A DNA stretch of 55,261 nucleotides from Clostridiales bacterium Firm_14 (GTDB lineage: Bacteria; Bacillota; Clostridia; Saccharofermentanales; Saccharofermentanaceae), in the NCBI GenBank assembly GCA_001604135.1, contig LVAT01000021.1:1-55261 (forward strand), read 5' to 3'. The notes beneath the pieces were generated by a model that did no database searches, was not told where the DNA came from, and was given only the letters and a program-made list of their open reading frames with translations. This document shows, piece after piece, positions 34,905 to 42,885 of this stretch. Both the position numbers and the translations under genes were made by a program. How positions within the stretch are numbered: position 1 is the stretch's first letter; each line of letters starts with the position of its first letter.

Positions 34905-35420
34905 TCATGATTGGGAAGGAATCTTCTCGATGATCTCAAGTCCTACCTTGATCTCTCTCGGGCCTCCCATAAAATCGGCCTTTACGATCGCGATCCTCTT
35001 ATGACGGTTTACCTTCAGAATGCTTCCTTCCAAGCCGTGCAAAGGACCGTATTTGACAGTGATCTTATCCCCTTCGATCACACCTACAGATTCATGGGCA
35101 ATAAAGTCATCCCCGATAAGAATCCTTAAGAACCTCTCCTCATCTGACGATATCGGGCTGTAACCGCTCTCGGTTCCAAGTATCTTCGTGAACGCATTAA
35201 TCTTCTTCAAGCGAAGATAAAAGCCTTCTACATCATTTGTCTGGAAGAAAATGTAACCCGGGAAAAGCGGCGTAGTCACCTTGGTCCATTCGCCCTTGAT
35301 ACATTTTCTCCGTTCAAACAAAGGAACGAAGATCTCCTCATCATCAGCTTTGACTTCGAGCTTAAGCCTGTCAGCTAATTTACGCTCGTCGCCAGTGCGC
35401 ACTTGAACTACGTACCACAT
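34905..35420 (-). CDS. loaP: LoaP-type NusG paralog, transcription antiterminator
   Basis: This 171-residue protein has an N-terminal NGN domain (MWYVVQVRTGDERKLADRL; TPLFPGYIFFQT) and a C-terminal KOW motif (VKYGPLHGLEGSILKVN). The length and location at the head of a long polysaccharide locus match LoaP, the Firmicutes specialised NusG paralog that keeps RNA polymerase going through terminators in large gene clusters. A housekeeping NusG would sit with secE and rplK instead. The gene lies just behind a strong terminator and its own -10 element. It should promote read-through of the 35 kb downstream. Confidence 0.88.
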   Translation of the reverse strand: MWYVVQVRTGDERKLADRLKLEVKADDEEIFVPLFERRKCIKGEWTKVTTPLFPGYIFFQTNDVEGFYLRLKKINAFTKILGTESGYSPISSDEERFLRILIGDDFIAHESVGVIEGDKITVKYGPLHGLEGSILKVNRHKRIAIVKADFMGGPREIKVGLEIIEKIPSQS

Positions 35421-35449
35421 GCAGATATTTTATCATTAAAGCCAAAAGT

Positions 35450-35455
35450 ATTATA
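35450..35455 (-). promoter_or_regulatory. -10 element of loaP
   Basis: A perfect TATAAT on the minus strand lies 30 nt before the loaP ATG. A weak TTCAAA at 35475-35480 gives 19-nt spacing. It sits between the terminator at 35511-35550 and loaP, so loaP can be transcribed independently of the upstream gene. Confidence 0.5.
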
Positions 35456-35510
35456 AATAAGAAAAAAGGGCTAATTTGAATGGGTTTTGGTGATATTGTG
35501 TAAGAAAAAT

Positions 35511-35550
35511 GAATTAATCCCCTGCAAATTGCCTTGCGGGGGATTAATTC
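35511..35550 (-). terminator. Long-stem terminator between wzz-like gene and loaP
   Basis: Arms 35511-35527 and 35534-35550 form a 17-bp stem with a single mismatch around a 6-nt loop. The minus-strand sequence after the stem is ATTTTTCTT. It should stop most transcripts from the chain-length gene before loaP. It might also be a control point for LoaP, which is inference. Confidence 0.85.
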
Positions 35551-35579
35551 TTAAAAAGCGTTTACTATTTTGATTCTGA

Positions 35580-37109
35580 TCAGATTATGATCGCACCGAT
35601 GATCCTGGTGCCTGCATTACCGATAAGTTCGATCTCATTTGCCACATTCTTGTAGAGTGAGACTTTTCGCTGTTCGAGAAGAACAACGCCGTCATAATCG
35701 GAAATCTCCTTAAGGACATCAGGATTATTGAACAGGTCAGGCTTAAAATCGCCCTTAAGGCCAAGCTCTTTAACTGCATCGCCCATGGCCTTCAGATCGC
35801 CCGTACCCGTGATGAGCACCTTGTTAAGGCCCTTGGTAATGTTGCCGTAGTTATATGAAATGAGCTTGATGTTGTTCTCTTTGCTCATCTTGGAATCGTC
35901 TTCTGACTTGATATCTATAAACTCGGTATACTTGCATCTGTTGCCGGAAGGCTTCAGGACACCGATCTTCTTAACAGATTTGAACTTGCCGAAGAACTGT
36001 GCCTGAGTATCGATCTTCCTGCCGAATACATAAACGAGAATAAGGATAACTGCAACGACAAAGGCGCCTGCGATAAAGCCTATGGCACCATACTTGACAC
36101 CGGGCTTAACAGTTCCCCAGAAGCTTACTTCCTCTTCAGCAATACCCATGGGAACACCTGATTCCTCAGCCGCCTTCTCAGCCGCGAAATAATCAAGGAT
36201 ATCTTCCTTGCCTGAAACGCCGAGATCTTTTGCGATCTGGTCAAGAGCATCGTTATAGCCTACGATCTGCTTCTGCAGTGTCTCGATCTTCGTTGTCTGA
36301 TTTGCCTGATTATCTCTGATCTGGGCATCGACCTTAACATTTTCCTGGACGGCTACAAGAGTTATCTTATGGTCACCGATACTTGTCTTAAGCTGATCGT
36401 ACGAGAAAAGGATCTTCTCCTGCACAAGATCTGCCACATCGCATACGAATTCTTCTGAAGGTCCGACGATCTTAACCGTAAAAGAAGCTGCCTTGCTGAT
36501 TCCAGACTCAGTAGAAAAGATCGAAGAATCAGAAACCGCGCTCTCAAAGGAAATGACCTCTTTGACGTAATCTGCTCTAAGATTATGTTCTTCGGCATAC
36601 CCATCGAGATAAGTACCGCTGATAACAGCGTTCTGGTAAGCGTTAACCAGTGCACGGTCCATGCCGGCAGTAGCATTATCCTTAAGAGTGATAACATACT
36701 GTGCTCTTGCTTCTTGAACATTCTCAGCATCGATCTGCATATATACGGAATCTGAAAGATAACGTCTCTGATGATCGATCTGGGAAGTAACCTTTGTTAT
36801 GGTATTTGCCAGATCCTTTGCTCTCTCGACCTTCTGGGCGCGGAGCTGAAATTGAACATCAGACTCGCCTTCGTTCTGAATATTTATATCGAGCACATTG
36901 GTATTGCTTCCGCTGCTCCTTATGATCTTATACGCGAAAAGCGCACCGCCAAGCAGAACCGCTGCAATAAGTACGATACCGAGATTCCTTAAGATCGAAT
37001 ACAGCAGATCCTTTAAGCTCAGCATGGAATCATTCTCACCTGGATCCAGCATAAGAACGACATTGCTGTTAGCTGTCATATCAGACTGCTCTTTTCTGTT
37101 TGCGTCCAT
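35580..37109 (-). CDS. Wzz/Wzc-like chain-length protein with degenerate kinase domain
   Basis: This 509-residue protein has membrane segments at about 43-60 and 330-355 flanking a large extracellular, partly coiled-coil domain, the layout of Wzz/CapA-type co-polymerases. The cytoplasmic C-terminal 120 residues resemble the BY-kinase fold (KVLITGTGDLKAM, YDGVVLLEQRKVS), but the Walker A GxxGxGKS(T/S) is absent and there is no tyrosine-rich tail. It probably regulates chain length without kinase activity, perhaps with a partner kinase elsewhere. It is the first gene of the locus, with a good promoter and a terminator behind it. Confidence 0.82.
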   Translation of the reverse strand: MDANRKEQSDMTANSNVVLMLDPGENDSMLSLKDLLYSILRNLGIVLIAAVLLGGALFAYKIIRSSGSNTNVLDINIQNEGESDVQFQLRAQKVERAKDLANTITKVTSQIDHQRRYLSDSVYMQIDAENVQEARAQYVITLKDNATAGMDRALVNAYQNAVISGTYLDGYAEEHNLRADYVKEVISFESAVSDSSIFSTESGISKAASFTVKIVGPSEEFVCDVADLVQEKILFSYDQLKTSIGDHKITLVAVQENVKVDAQIRDNQANQTTKIETLQKQIVGYNDALDQIAKDLGVSGKEDILDYFAAEKAAEESGVPMGIAEEEVSFWGTVKPGVKYGAIGFIAGAFVVAVILILVYVFGRKIDTQAQFFGKFKSVKKIGVLKPSGNRCKYTEFIDIKSEDDSKMSKENNIKLISYNYGNITKGLNKVLITGTGDLKAMGDAVKELGLKGDFKPDLFNNPDVLKEISDYDGVVLLEQRKVSLYKNVANEIELIGNAGTRIIGAIII

Positions 37110-37137
37110 CTATTATCTCCTTTTAACTAATGTATTA

Positions 37138-37166
37138 ATTATAGACTGAACGGCATGTCATAACAA
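37138..37166 (-). promoter_or_regulatory. Promoter of the chain-length gene
   Basis: TTGTTA (37161-37166) and a perfect TATAAT (37138-37143) on the minus strand are 17 nt apart, about 30 nt before the ATG, with AAGGAG as the ribosome binding site. It is the likely main entry promoter of the polysaccharide locus. Confidence 0.7.
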
Positions 37167-37246
37167 ACAAGCAACCTATCCTATACTGCCGCCCGTCATC
37201 AGACATCCTATCGGCAAAATGCCAAAAAGGAACGTCTCAAGACTTC

Positions 37247-37270
37247 ACACAACCTTAATTGTGTTATGAT
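37247..37270 (+). promoter_or_regulatory. -10 element and small dyad before the dipeptidase gene
   Basis: TATGAT (37265-37270) lies 30 nt before the plus-strand dipeptidase start. Immediately upstream is a perfect 6-bp inverted repeat ACACAA/TTGTGT (37247-37252 and 37259-37264) covering the -10 to -35 spacer, so it could be an operator. No clear -35 box. Confidence 0.4.
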
Positions 37271-37300
37271 TCAAAATAGCAAAATCATAGGAGGCATTAG

Positions 37301-38617
37301 ATGGATAATTCCTCATTAACAGAATCAGAATTCAGCTTTCTCGAAAAGCTCATTTCTATAGACAGCACGGGCTCAAAGCCTGAGACAAACGACAATTACG
37401 GCGAACTTCCATATGGCATAAAGCCCTTTTCGGCACTGAAGTTTTTGCTTGATACCGCAGCCAAGGACGGCATGCGCACGGGAACTATAGAGAACCGCGT
37501 GGGCTGGTGCGAGATCGGCCCCGAGAATGCCGATCTCATCGGCATCGTATGTCACTTAGACGTTGTGCCTGCCGGCGACGGATGGGATACTCCCCCGTTC
37601 AAGTTAACTCTTAAGGACGGCATCCTCTACGGCCGCGGTATCGTAGACGACAAGGGTCCTGCTGCAGCAAGCTATATCGCAATGAAGAGGCTCTTGGAAA
37701 GCGGCTACGGTCTTAACAAGAGGATCCGTCTCATCCTCGGAACAGACGAAGAAAGAACATGTTCCTGCGTGGAAACGTATGCCGCAAAGGGCGAAGTTCC
37801 TTCATTCTCCATCACACCCGATGCAGAATTCCCTGTCATCTATGCCGAGAAAGGCATTATGAACATCAAGATCTCAGACGATGCTCCTTCTACAGTTACC
37901 GCATCTGCAGGCTCAGCAGCAAACATGGTCCCTGCCAAGAGCACATGCATGGTAAACGGCAAGGAATATACTGCTATGGGCAAGACCGCCCATGCATCCA
38001 AGCCTGATCTCGGAATAAATGCTATTTTCGAGATGATAAAGAAGCTCGATAATGACTCCGCCGATTACTCAGGATCACCCATTTTGAGCTTTATTGCCAA
38101 CGAATTGGTTAATAAGACTTCAGCTGAATATACCGGCTGCGACATAACCGACGAATCAGGTTCAGTTACGGCAAATCCTTCGATCCTTAAGTGCGGCGAA
38201 GACGGCGAATCCTTGATCATCGATATCAGATGTCCTGTCAGCTACCAGATGGATTCGATCACATCATTCATCGCAATGAAGGCAGCAAATTACGGTCTCT
38301 CAGTCGAAGTCACGAATCAGATGGAACACCTTTATAAGGCAAAAGATCTTCCCGAGATCGCGCTTCTTACCGATATCTGGAAAGAGAACATGCCTCTTTA
38401 CAGCGGCTATAAGCCTGAATACCTTGAGACCTACACAGAGCCTATTGCGATCGGCGGCGGCACATATGCAAGGCACATGCCGAACACAATAGCATTCGGC
38501 ATCCAGACACCCTGGCAGGAAGACCAGTGCCATCAGGCTAACGAATGCCGCGCGCTGAAAGATCTTGAGACTGACGTAAAAGTCATGACCGAAGCGATCA
38601 AAGCACTCGCGAAATAA
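37301..38617 (+). CDS. PepV-type M20 dipeptidase
   Basis: This 438-residue M20 metallopeptidase has the metal motif HLDVVPAGDGWDTPPF (about residues 87-102), the bridging aspartate in GIVDDKGPAAA (about 113-123) and GTDEERTC with the catalytic glutamate pair (about 148-155). Length and motifs match PepV/Sapep dipeptidases that split small peptides in the cytoplasm. AGGAGG sits 9 nt before the ATG. It is a single gene divergent from the chain-length gene and ends at a bidirectional terminator. No link to the polysaccharide locus is evident. Confidence 0.9.
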   Translation: MDNSSLTESEFSFLEKLISIDSTGSKPETNDNYGELPYGIKPFSALKFLLDTAAKDGMRTGTIENRVGWCEIGPENADLIGIVCHLDVVPAGDGWDTPPFKLTLKDGILYGRGIVDDKGPAAASYIAMKRLLESGYGLNKRIRLILGTDEERTCSCVETYAAKGEVPSFSITPDAEFPVIYAEKGIMNIKISDDAPSTVTASAGSAANMVPAKSTCMVNGKEYTAMGKTAHASKPDLGINAIFEMIKKLDNDSADYSGSPILSFIANELVNKTSAEYTGCDITDESGSVTANPSILKCGEDGESLIIDIRCPVSYQMDSITSFIAMKAANYGLSVEVTNQMEHLYKAKDLPEIALLTDIWKENMPLYSGYKPEYLETYTEPIAIGGGTYARHMPNTIAFGIQTPWQEDQCHQANECRALKDLETDVKVMTEAIKALAK

Positions 38618-38638
38618 CATCAATATCAACTCAAACAA

Positions 38639-38667
38639 AAAGCGCTGACCGTTAAGATCAGCGCTTT
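38639..38667. terminator. Bidirectional terminator between convergent genes
   Basis: A perfect 10-bp stem AAAGCGCTGA/TCAGCGCTTT (38639-38648 and 38658-38667) with a 9-nt loop lies between the convergent dipeptidase and NlpC/P60 genes, with A/T runs on both sides. Confidence 0.9.
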
Positions 38668-38686
38668 ATTATTGCATTAGGTTTTA

Positions 38687-39976
38687 CTATATGACTCGTC
38701 TGATGTGTGCGATATTCTTGGCACTTGAGAAATTATCTTCTACTACGCCATAAGCTTTACCCTTGGCATGTACGTATTTACCGCCGCCGATATAGATAGC
38801 TGAGTGCTCCATCGTTCCGTCGCCATTACGGTCGAAGCAGATGATATCGCCGCACTGGATGTCGTCCTTGGAAACCTCTTTGCCCTTCTTGGACTGCGAT
38901 GTAGCGCCGTGAGGCAACGAGACGTTGTAGTAATTCTTGAAGCAGTACATAACGAATCCTGAGCAGTCGAATCCCTTTGAAGGAGAAGAACCGCCGGCAA
39001 CATACTTGCATCCGATAAAGCTTCTTACATACTTTGCGAAATCTCCGGACTTATCGCCAACCTTTGAAGAAGATCCGCCACCGCCGCCGCTACTCGAAGA
39101 CGAAGAGGACGAAGAACTGCTTCCGCCGCCACCGCCGCCTCCCGAAGGAGCTGACGAAGAAGTAAGGCTTGCCTTAACATAATATCCTGAACTGGATTTT
39201 AACCAGCCGTTATCAGTCTCAGCAACTACGGATATCTTGGCACCTGACTTAAGTGTCGAGAGCAATGAATAAGAGATACCCGGACCGGATCTTGTATTGA
39301 GAGCACAGGTTGCATAAACAGTCTTGGAAACCTTTTTCTCTTTAACATTATTGTTTGCCTTGGTTGATGAAGATGAAGAACTTGCCTTTTTCTTGGGCTT
39401 AGGTGTCGGCTTAGGCGTAGGAGTATTCGTAGGAACAGGCGTGATGAGCGTCGCAGACAGATCACTGTTCTTAAGATATCCTGTCGTACCGTCAGCCAGC
39501 TTTACAAGTGACCATTCCTTCGTATAAGAGATCCTTCTGAAAGAATCACCTATCTTAAGCTTTATCTCAGGAACCGGCTCATTCTTCTTTGTCTTGGCAT
39601 CAGATGATCCGGGAAGCATGGGCGATACAAGAGAAGTATCAACCTTAAGCCAATAAACCGCACCGTCATAAGTAACGGGATCCGTAGGATCGTTACCATA
39701 GTCGATCTTTACGTCTGCGAAAGACGTCGTAGCTACGAATGTATAATCCTTAATGCTGACATTGGGATTGCCGAGGCTTACGGTAACAACGCCTGTCTCA
39801 AGAGGCTCGTCATCCATAAACTGTCTCTCAAAAAAGTCGACAGTACCCGGACCCAAAAGCGAAGGGCTCTGAAGGCGCGTATCGTTAGCAGAACCGCATT
39901 CATAAATGCAGATCGAACCGACGGCAATGACTGCCGCCAGCGAAGCTGATAAGATGTTAAACAGCCTGTAATTCAA
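38687..39976 (-). CDS. NlpC/P60 cell-wall hydrolase with SH3 domain
   Basis: This 429-residue exported protein starts at a TTG with GAAGGA 6 nt upstream; no ATG is near. Residues about 5-25 form a signal anchor. An SH3b domain (ATCALNTRSGPGISYSLLS) at about 222-275 is preceded by a Pro/Lys linker with VPTNTPTPKPTPKPKKK and followed by a Gly/Ser linker. The C-terminal NlpC/P60 domain has catalytic Cys at about 338 (DCSGF) and His at about 391 and 403. It should cut peptide stems in peptidoglycan. A Ser/Gly-rich linker of this length is typical of secreted wall enzymes. Confidence 0.9.
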   Translation of the reverse strand: MNYRLFNILSASLAAVIAVGSICIYECGSANDTRLQSPSLLGPGTVDFFERQFMDDEPLETGVVTVSLGNPNVSIKDYTFVATTSFADVKIDYGNDPTDPVTYDGAVYWLKVDTSLVSPMLPGSSDAKTKKNEPVPEIKLKIGDSFRRISYTKEWSLVKLADGTTGYLKNSDLSATLITPVPTNTPTPKPTPKPKKKASSSSSSTKANNNVKEKKVSKTVYATCALNTRSGPGISYSLLSTLKSGAKISVVAETDNGWLKSSSGYYVKASLTSSSAPSGGGGGGGSSSSSSSSSSSGGGGGSSSKVGDKSGDFAKYVRSFIGCKYVAGGSSPSKGFDCSGFVMYCFKNYYNVSLPHGATSQSKKGKEVSKDDIQCGDIICFDRNGDGTMEHSAIYIGGGKYVHAKGKAYGVVEDNFSSAKNIAHIRRVI

Positions 39977-40187
39977 TTATGTCCTTCTCCCTTGGTATGC
40001 CCAATCTTCAATGTACTGTAATTTTACCATCTATGTCCCTGATAATTCCTGTATTTTTAAGCAAAATCAAGGCAGATGACTGAAAATGCCACAAATTTGT
40101 AACATAAAGAGGGCTTTTTCGATGTTTTCGAGCGTTCTCGAAAAATAATTGCATGGAATCCATACTTCGTGCGGCTAGGAGAAAAAT

Positions 40188-40295
40188 GCCGGCTAAAAGT
40201 GCGGCTATAGCCGTTCAAATTACCGCCCAAACAGGCCAAAACAGCATAAAAGCCGGCTAAAAGTGCGGCTATAGCCGTTCAAATTACCGCCCAAA
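40188..40295. repeat. Two exact 44-bp direct repeats with internal palindrome
   Basis: Copies at 40188-40231 and 40252-40295 appear identical and are separated by 20 unrelated bases (period 64). Each contains the 12-bp palindrome CGGCTATAGCCG and a GCCG/CGGC arm pair, so each can fold. A partial match (GTGCGGCTA) occurs just upstream near 40169. Too few and too close for CRISPR; no cas genes are near. Confidence 0.9.
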
Positions 40296-40311
40296 AAGGA
40301 GACAAATATAA

Positions 40312-40335
40312 GCTCCGGCCGCATAGGACCGGAGC
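40312..40335 (-). terminator. Terminator after the small peptide gene
   Basis: GCTCCGG/CCGGAGC arms (40312-40318 and 40329-40335), 7 bp with a 10-nt loop, then TTATATTTG on the minus strand. The stem is strong, the U run weak. It lies 28 nt after the stop of the peptide gene. Confidence 0.6.
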
Positions 40336-40362
40336 CAGAGTACAAAGTGATCAAATCGGACT

Positions 40363-40461
40363 TTAAGGAGCGTCCATATAAGTATCATCGCTGGTAACTA
40401 TAACATCTGTATTCTCGAACGCGATCATTTCCAGTTCAAGATCATCATATTTATCTTTCAT
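40363..40461 (-). CDS. Small acidic peptide gene downstream of the LRR gene
   Basis: A 32-residue open frame starts at an ATG with a strong GGGGAGGG site 4-5 nt upstream, 16 nt after the LRR protein stop, and ends before a terminator. The peptide begins MKDKYDDLELEMIAFENTDV and continues with IVTSDDTYMDAP. The pattern of an N-terminal E-x-I-x-F-E segment followed by D-V-I-x-T-S recalls short hypothetical peptides annotated in many Clostridia, but I recognise no function. It has no signal peptide, no cysteine and no modification-enzyme neighbour. Ribosome binding site, position and terminator argue that it is translated. Confidence 0.6.
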   Translation of the reverse strand: MKDKYDDLELEMIAFENTDVIVTSDDTYMDAP

Positions 40462-40477
40462 TCTTCCCTCCCCAAGA

Positions 40478-42694
40478 TCAGAACTTTTTATATTCTTTTG
40501 CAGCTTCATTATATCTGTACATGGCCTTCATGAGATTCTTAAGGGCCTGGTTACGTTCAGCCGTTTCCTCACGTGTGATTATGTTGTACGCATAAGTCAT
40601 AGGGCTGTAAACAACGAAGTAATTAGCTCCAAATTGATCTTCCACAACAGATATTCTGATGCGGAAATCCTCATCTAACTTATCAGCAGGAATGCCAGTG
40701 ATCCTGACAGTAACATTATCACCGGAAACCTCATAAGGAAGAACTGTCTCCGTACCGTTCCTTTCAAGTCTGAAGATATATGTCAGATCCATAGGCACAT
40801 TTTTGGTAAACTGAAGTTTCAGGACTGTATCGGATTCAAGCGTCAGGCTGACTCCTGTAAAAGCCAGATAATCCGGAAGGTTTGATTTCGTAGGATCGTA
40901 CGGTTTTGAGAAAGTTACGTTATTAATTGAGTATCCGGAATTATTGATTCCTGCATTTGCCAGATCATCAGTCTTGAAGTTGAAATACTCCTGAGCATAA
41001 GCTCCGTAGTTCAGCATGGCACGTACAAGAGGCCATGCGTTAATGTACATTCTCGGATTTGCAATGATCTGATCAGCATAACGTCTTACGGAATAATCCG
41101 TAGTTGCTACCTTCGATCCTCCGATATAAAGATCAGCTATGATCTTTGATGTCATATTCTTAGCAGGAACACGGCACGAAAAGACATCGTATTTCTTGCC
41201 TTCAGCAGTTAAAGTCTGAGCGTCAGCAACCTTTATCTTCTGCACACCAATACCCTCAACGGTAAAAAGAATGTAGTCTGTCTTCTTAGCTTCATCGGGC
41301 AGGATCGTATAGAAATTAACGCCGATCTGACCGCCAAGGGTAATTGTGTAGCCCTTAAACACCTGGCTGCCGAGATCCTGGGCCCATCCTGCATAAAGGA
41401 TAAGCGTATCAGTTACAGTATTGTCAAAGTCATAGAGTTTTGTGCAGGCGCGGTCAGTATACCAGCCTGTGAAAGCAAAACCATCCTTGGCAGGATCTTC
41501 AGGTCTCGCAAACTTCTCGCCCTTCAAGACAGTATACTTTTTGAGTGTGCCATCAAGATAAAGACCAACGTCCCACTCCGTGTAATAGAATTTGGCATTC
41601 GGATAGAAACCGCCCAATATCTCATCAGCTTGTCTCTCGGGGTCCTGACCGATCGAACCGATAAAGTATCTTTCCAAGATTTTTTCACGCGGGAAATTGC
41701 GATCAGGCTCAAAATTAACCGAGACAGTAATATACTTTAATGATGTGTCTTTGAAGGCAGACTCACCAATAGATTCTACACATCGAAGGTCTACAGTCTC
41801 CAAAGAGGTGCAAGCAGCGAAAGCACTATCTCCAACTGTCTTAACATGACTAAGATCAATCTTCGAAAGCCACCCACAACATGAAAATGCATTTTTGCCC
41901 ACAAAAACTATCTTGTCTCCGGTTACAGTCTTAAGCATAGAGCAATTATCGAAAGCACCTGCATCGATTGTAACGTCATGTTCAGAACTTACGATAACTT
42001 CTTCAATTACAGAACAAGCGAACGCAGACAATGGTATTTTCCTGACACCACTCAGATCAATTGTACCCTCCAGACTAGAGCAACAATAAAAGGCTTCATC
42101 ACCCAAATTAGTAACATTAGCCAATGACGTAACACTATATAAGTCAGAACAGCCGCAAAAAGCCCTCGCACCAATTTCAGTTACATTGCTCAAATCAACC
42201 TTAAGCAAACTTTCACAATTATAAAATGCAGCTTCAGAAATCATATGCACATTAGACAGTTCTATTGTTTTCAAACTCTCACAATATGAAAAAGCATATT
42301 CTTTAATCTCAGTTAATTCGCCCGCTTCTACACTGGATAACTTCTTACAGTTTTCGAAACAATTTGAATTAATTATATTTACTTTTGTCATTTTGACTGT
42401 AGTCAGTTCTGTGCAATTCGAAAAAGCATCACCCGGCAACTCGTAAACCTCGCCGCTGATTATGACCGTTTTAACTTTGTCGACGACATCTTCAGCCTTC
42501 CAGCCGAATTCGTCACCACTGAACGCAACGTTATCTGTAATAGTAAGCACGCCTTCATCAGTAAGCGTCCAGCCGTCACCGCTTTCATCAGCTTTTACCG
42601 TTCTTCCAAACATCAGGATTCCGGCAAATGCAACAACCAATGAGATCAAAAGGACAAGAACAAGCTTCCTTGTGAGTTTCAGACCCTGTGCCAT
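40478..42694 (-). CDS. BspA-like leucine-rich-repeat surface protein
   Basis: About 738 residues from the ATG at 42694 (AAGGAG 6 nt upstream). A signal peptide lies at about residues 1-30 (LVLVLLISLVVAFAGILMFG). Residues about 45-330 form some ten to twelve BspA/TpLRR repeats of about 23 residues (I..YAFSYCESLKTIELSNV type). Residues about 375-440 form an InlB/Listeria-Bacteroides repeat domain (FAFTGWYTDRACTKLYDFDN). The C-terminal 280 residues are unrecognised. No sortase motif is visible. It probably acts at the cell surface in adhesion. Codon use in the LRR block is more AT-rich than its surroundings. Confidence 0.87.
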   Translation of the reverse strand: MAQGLKLTRKLVLVLLISLVVAFAGILMFGRTVKADESGDGWTLTDEGVLTITDNVAFSGDEFGWKAEDVVDKVKTVIISGEVYELPGDAFSNCTELTTVKMTKVNIINSNCFENCKKLSSVEAGELTEIKEYAFSYCESLKTIELSNVHMISEAAFYNCESLLKVDLSNVTEIGARAFCGCSDLYSVTSLANVTNLGDEAFYCCSSLEGTIDLSGVRKIPLSAFACSVIEEVIVSSEHDVTIDAGAFDNCSMLKTVTGDKIVFVGKNAFSCCGWLSKIDLSHVKTVGDSAFAACTSLETVDLRCVESIGESAFKDTSLKYITVSVNFEPDRNFPREKILERYFIGSIGQDPERQADEILGGFYPNAKFYYTEWDVGLYLDGTLKKYTVLKGEKFARPEDPAKDGFAFTGWYTDRACTKLYDFDNTVTDTLILYAGWAQDLGSQVFKGYTITLGGQIGVNFYTILPDEAKKTDYILFTVEGIGVQKIKVADAQTLTAEGKKYDVFSCRVPAKNMTSKIIADLYIGGSKVATTDYSVRRYADQIIANPRMYINAWPLVRAMLNYGAYAQEYFNFKTDDLANAGINNSGYSINNVTFSKPYDPTKSNLPDYLAFTGVSLTLESDTVLKLQFTKNVPMDLTYIFRLERNGTETVLPYEVSGDNVTVRITGIPADKLDEDFRIRISVVEDQFGANYFVVYSPMTYAYNIITREETAERNQALKNLMKAMYRYNEAAKEYKKF

Positions 42695-42737
42695 ATACAG
42701 CTCCTTTACCAATAATTCTTTAATCTATCATTTAACA

Positions 42738-42767
42738 ATTATATACATTTTTTGTTTGAAAGCTCAA
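42738..42767 (-). promoter_or_regulatory. Promoter of the LRR-peptide operon
   Basis: TTGAGC (42762-42767) and a perfect TATAAT (42738-42743) on the minus strand with an 18-nt spacer, about 45 nt before the LRR ATG. Confidence 0.6.
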
Positions 42768-42844
42768 TGAATTTGATATTTTTATCGGAAAACAAACAAA
42801 AATGTCAAAAGAGTCGTGTCGTTCACTTTTCGAGCAATAAAAAA

Positions 42845-42870
42845 CCTCCGTCACTTACAAAGTGCGGAGG
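42845..42870 (-). terminator. Terminator of the tRNA operon
   Basis: CCTCCG/CGGAGG (42845-42850 and 42865-42870) with an inner ACTT/AAGT pair, then TTTTTT on the minus strand, 15 nt after the tRNA-Lys 3' end. Confidence 0.88.
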
Positions 42871-42885
42871 CAGTTATCATCAAGT

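Larger units (their letters stand above)
39977..40362. other. Intergenic region with dyad, direct repeats and a terminator
   Basis: No protein gene is supported here. The part near the NlpC gene holds a weak extended -10 (TGG plus TAAAAT, minus strand, 40021-40026) and an 8-bp hairpin TTTTCGAG/CTCGAAAA at 40125-40144. Next come two exact 44-bp direct repeats (40188-40231 and 40252-40295). The region ends with the terminator of the peptide gene (40312-40335). Confidence 0.6.

Noticed and set aside
38937-39182. Proline/glutamate-rich frame on the plus strand
   Set aside because: It is the reverse reading of the Gly/Ser linker of the NlpC/P60 protein.
40188-40295. Possible CRISPR array
   Set aside because: Only two repeats of 44 bp with a 20-bp gap, internal palindromes and no cas genes nearby.
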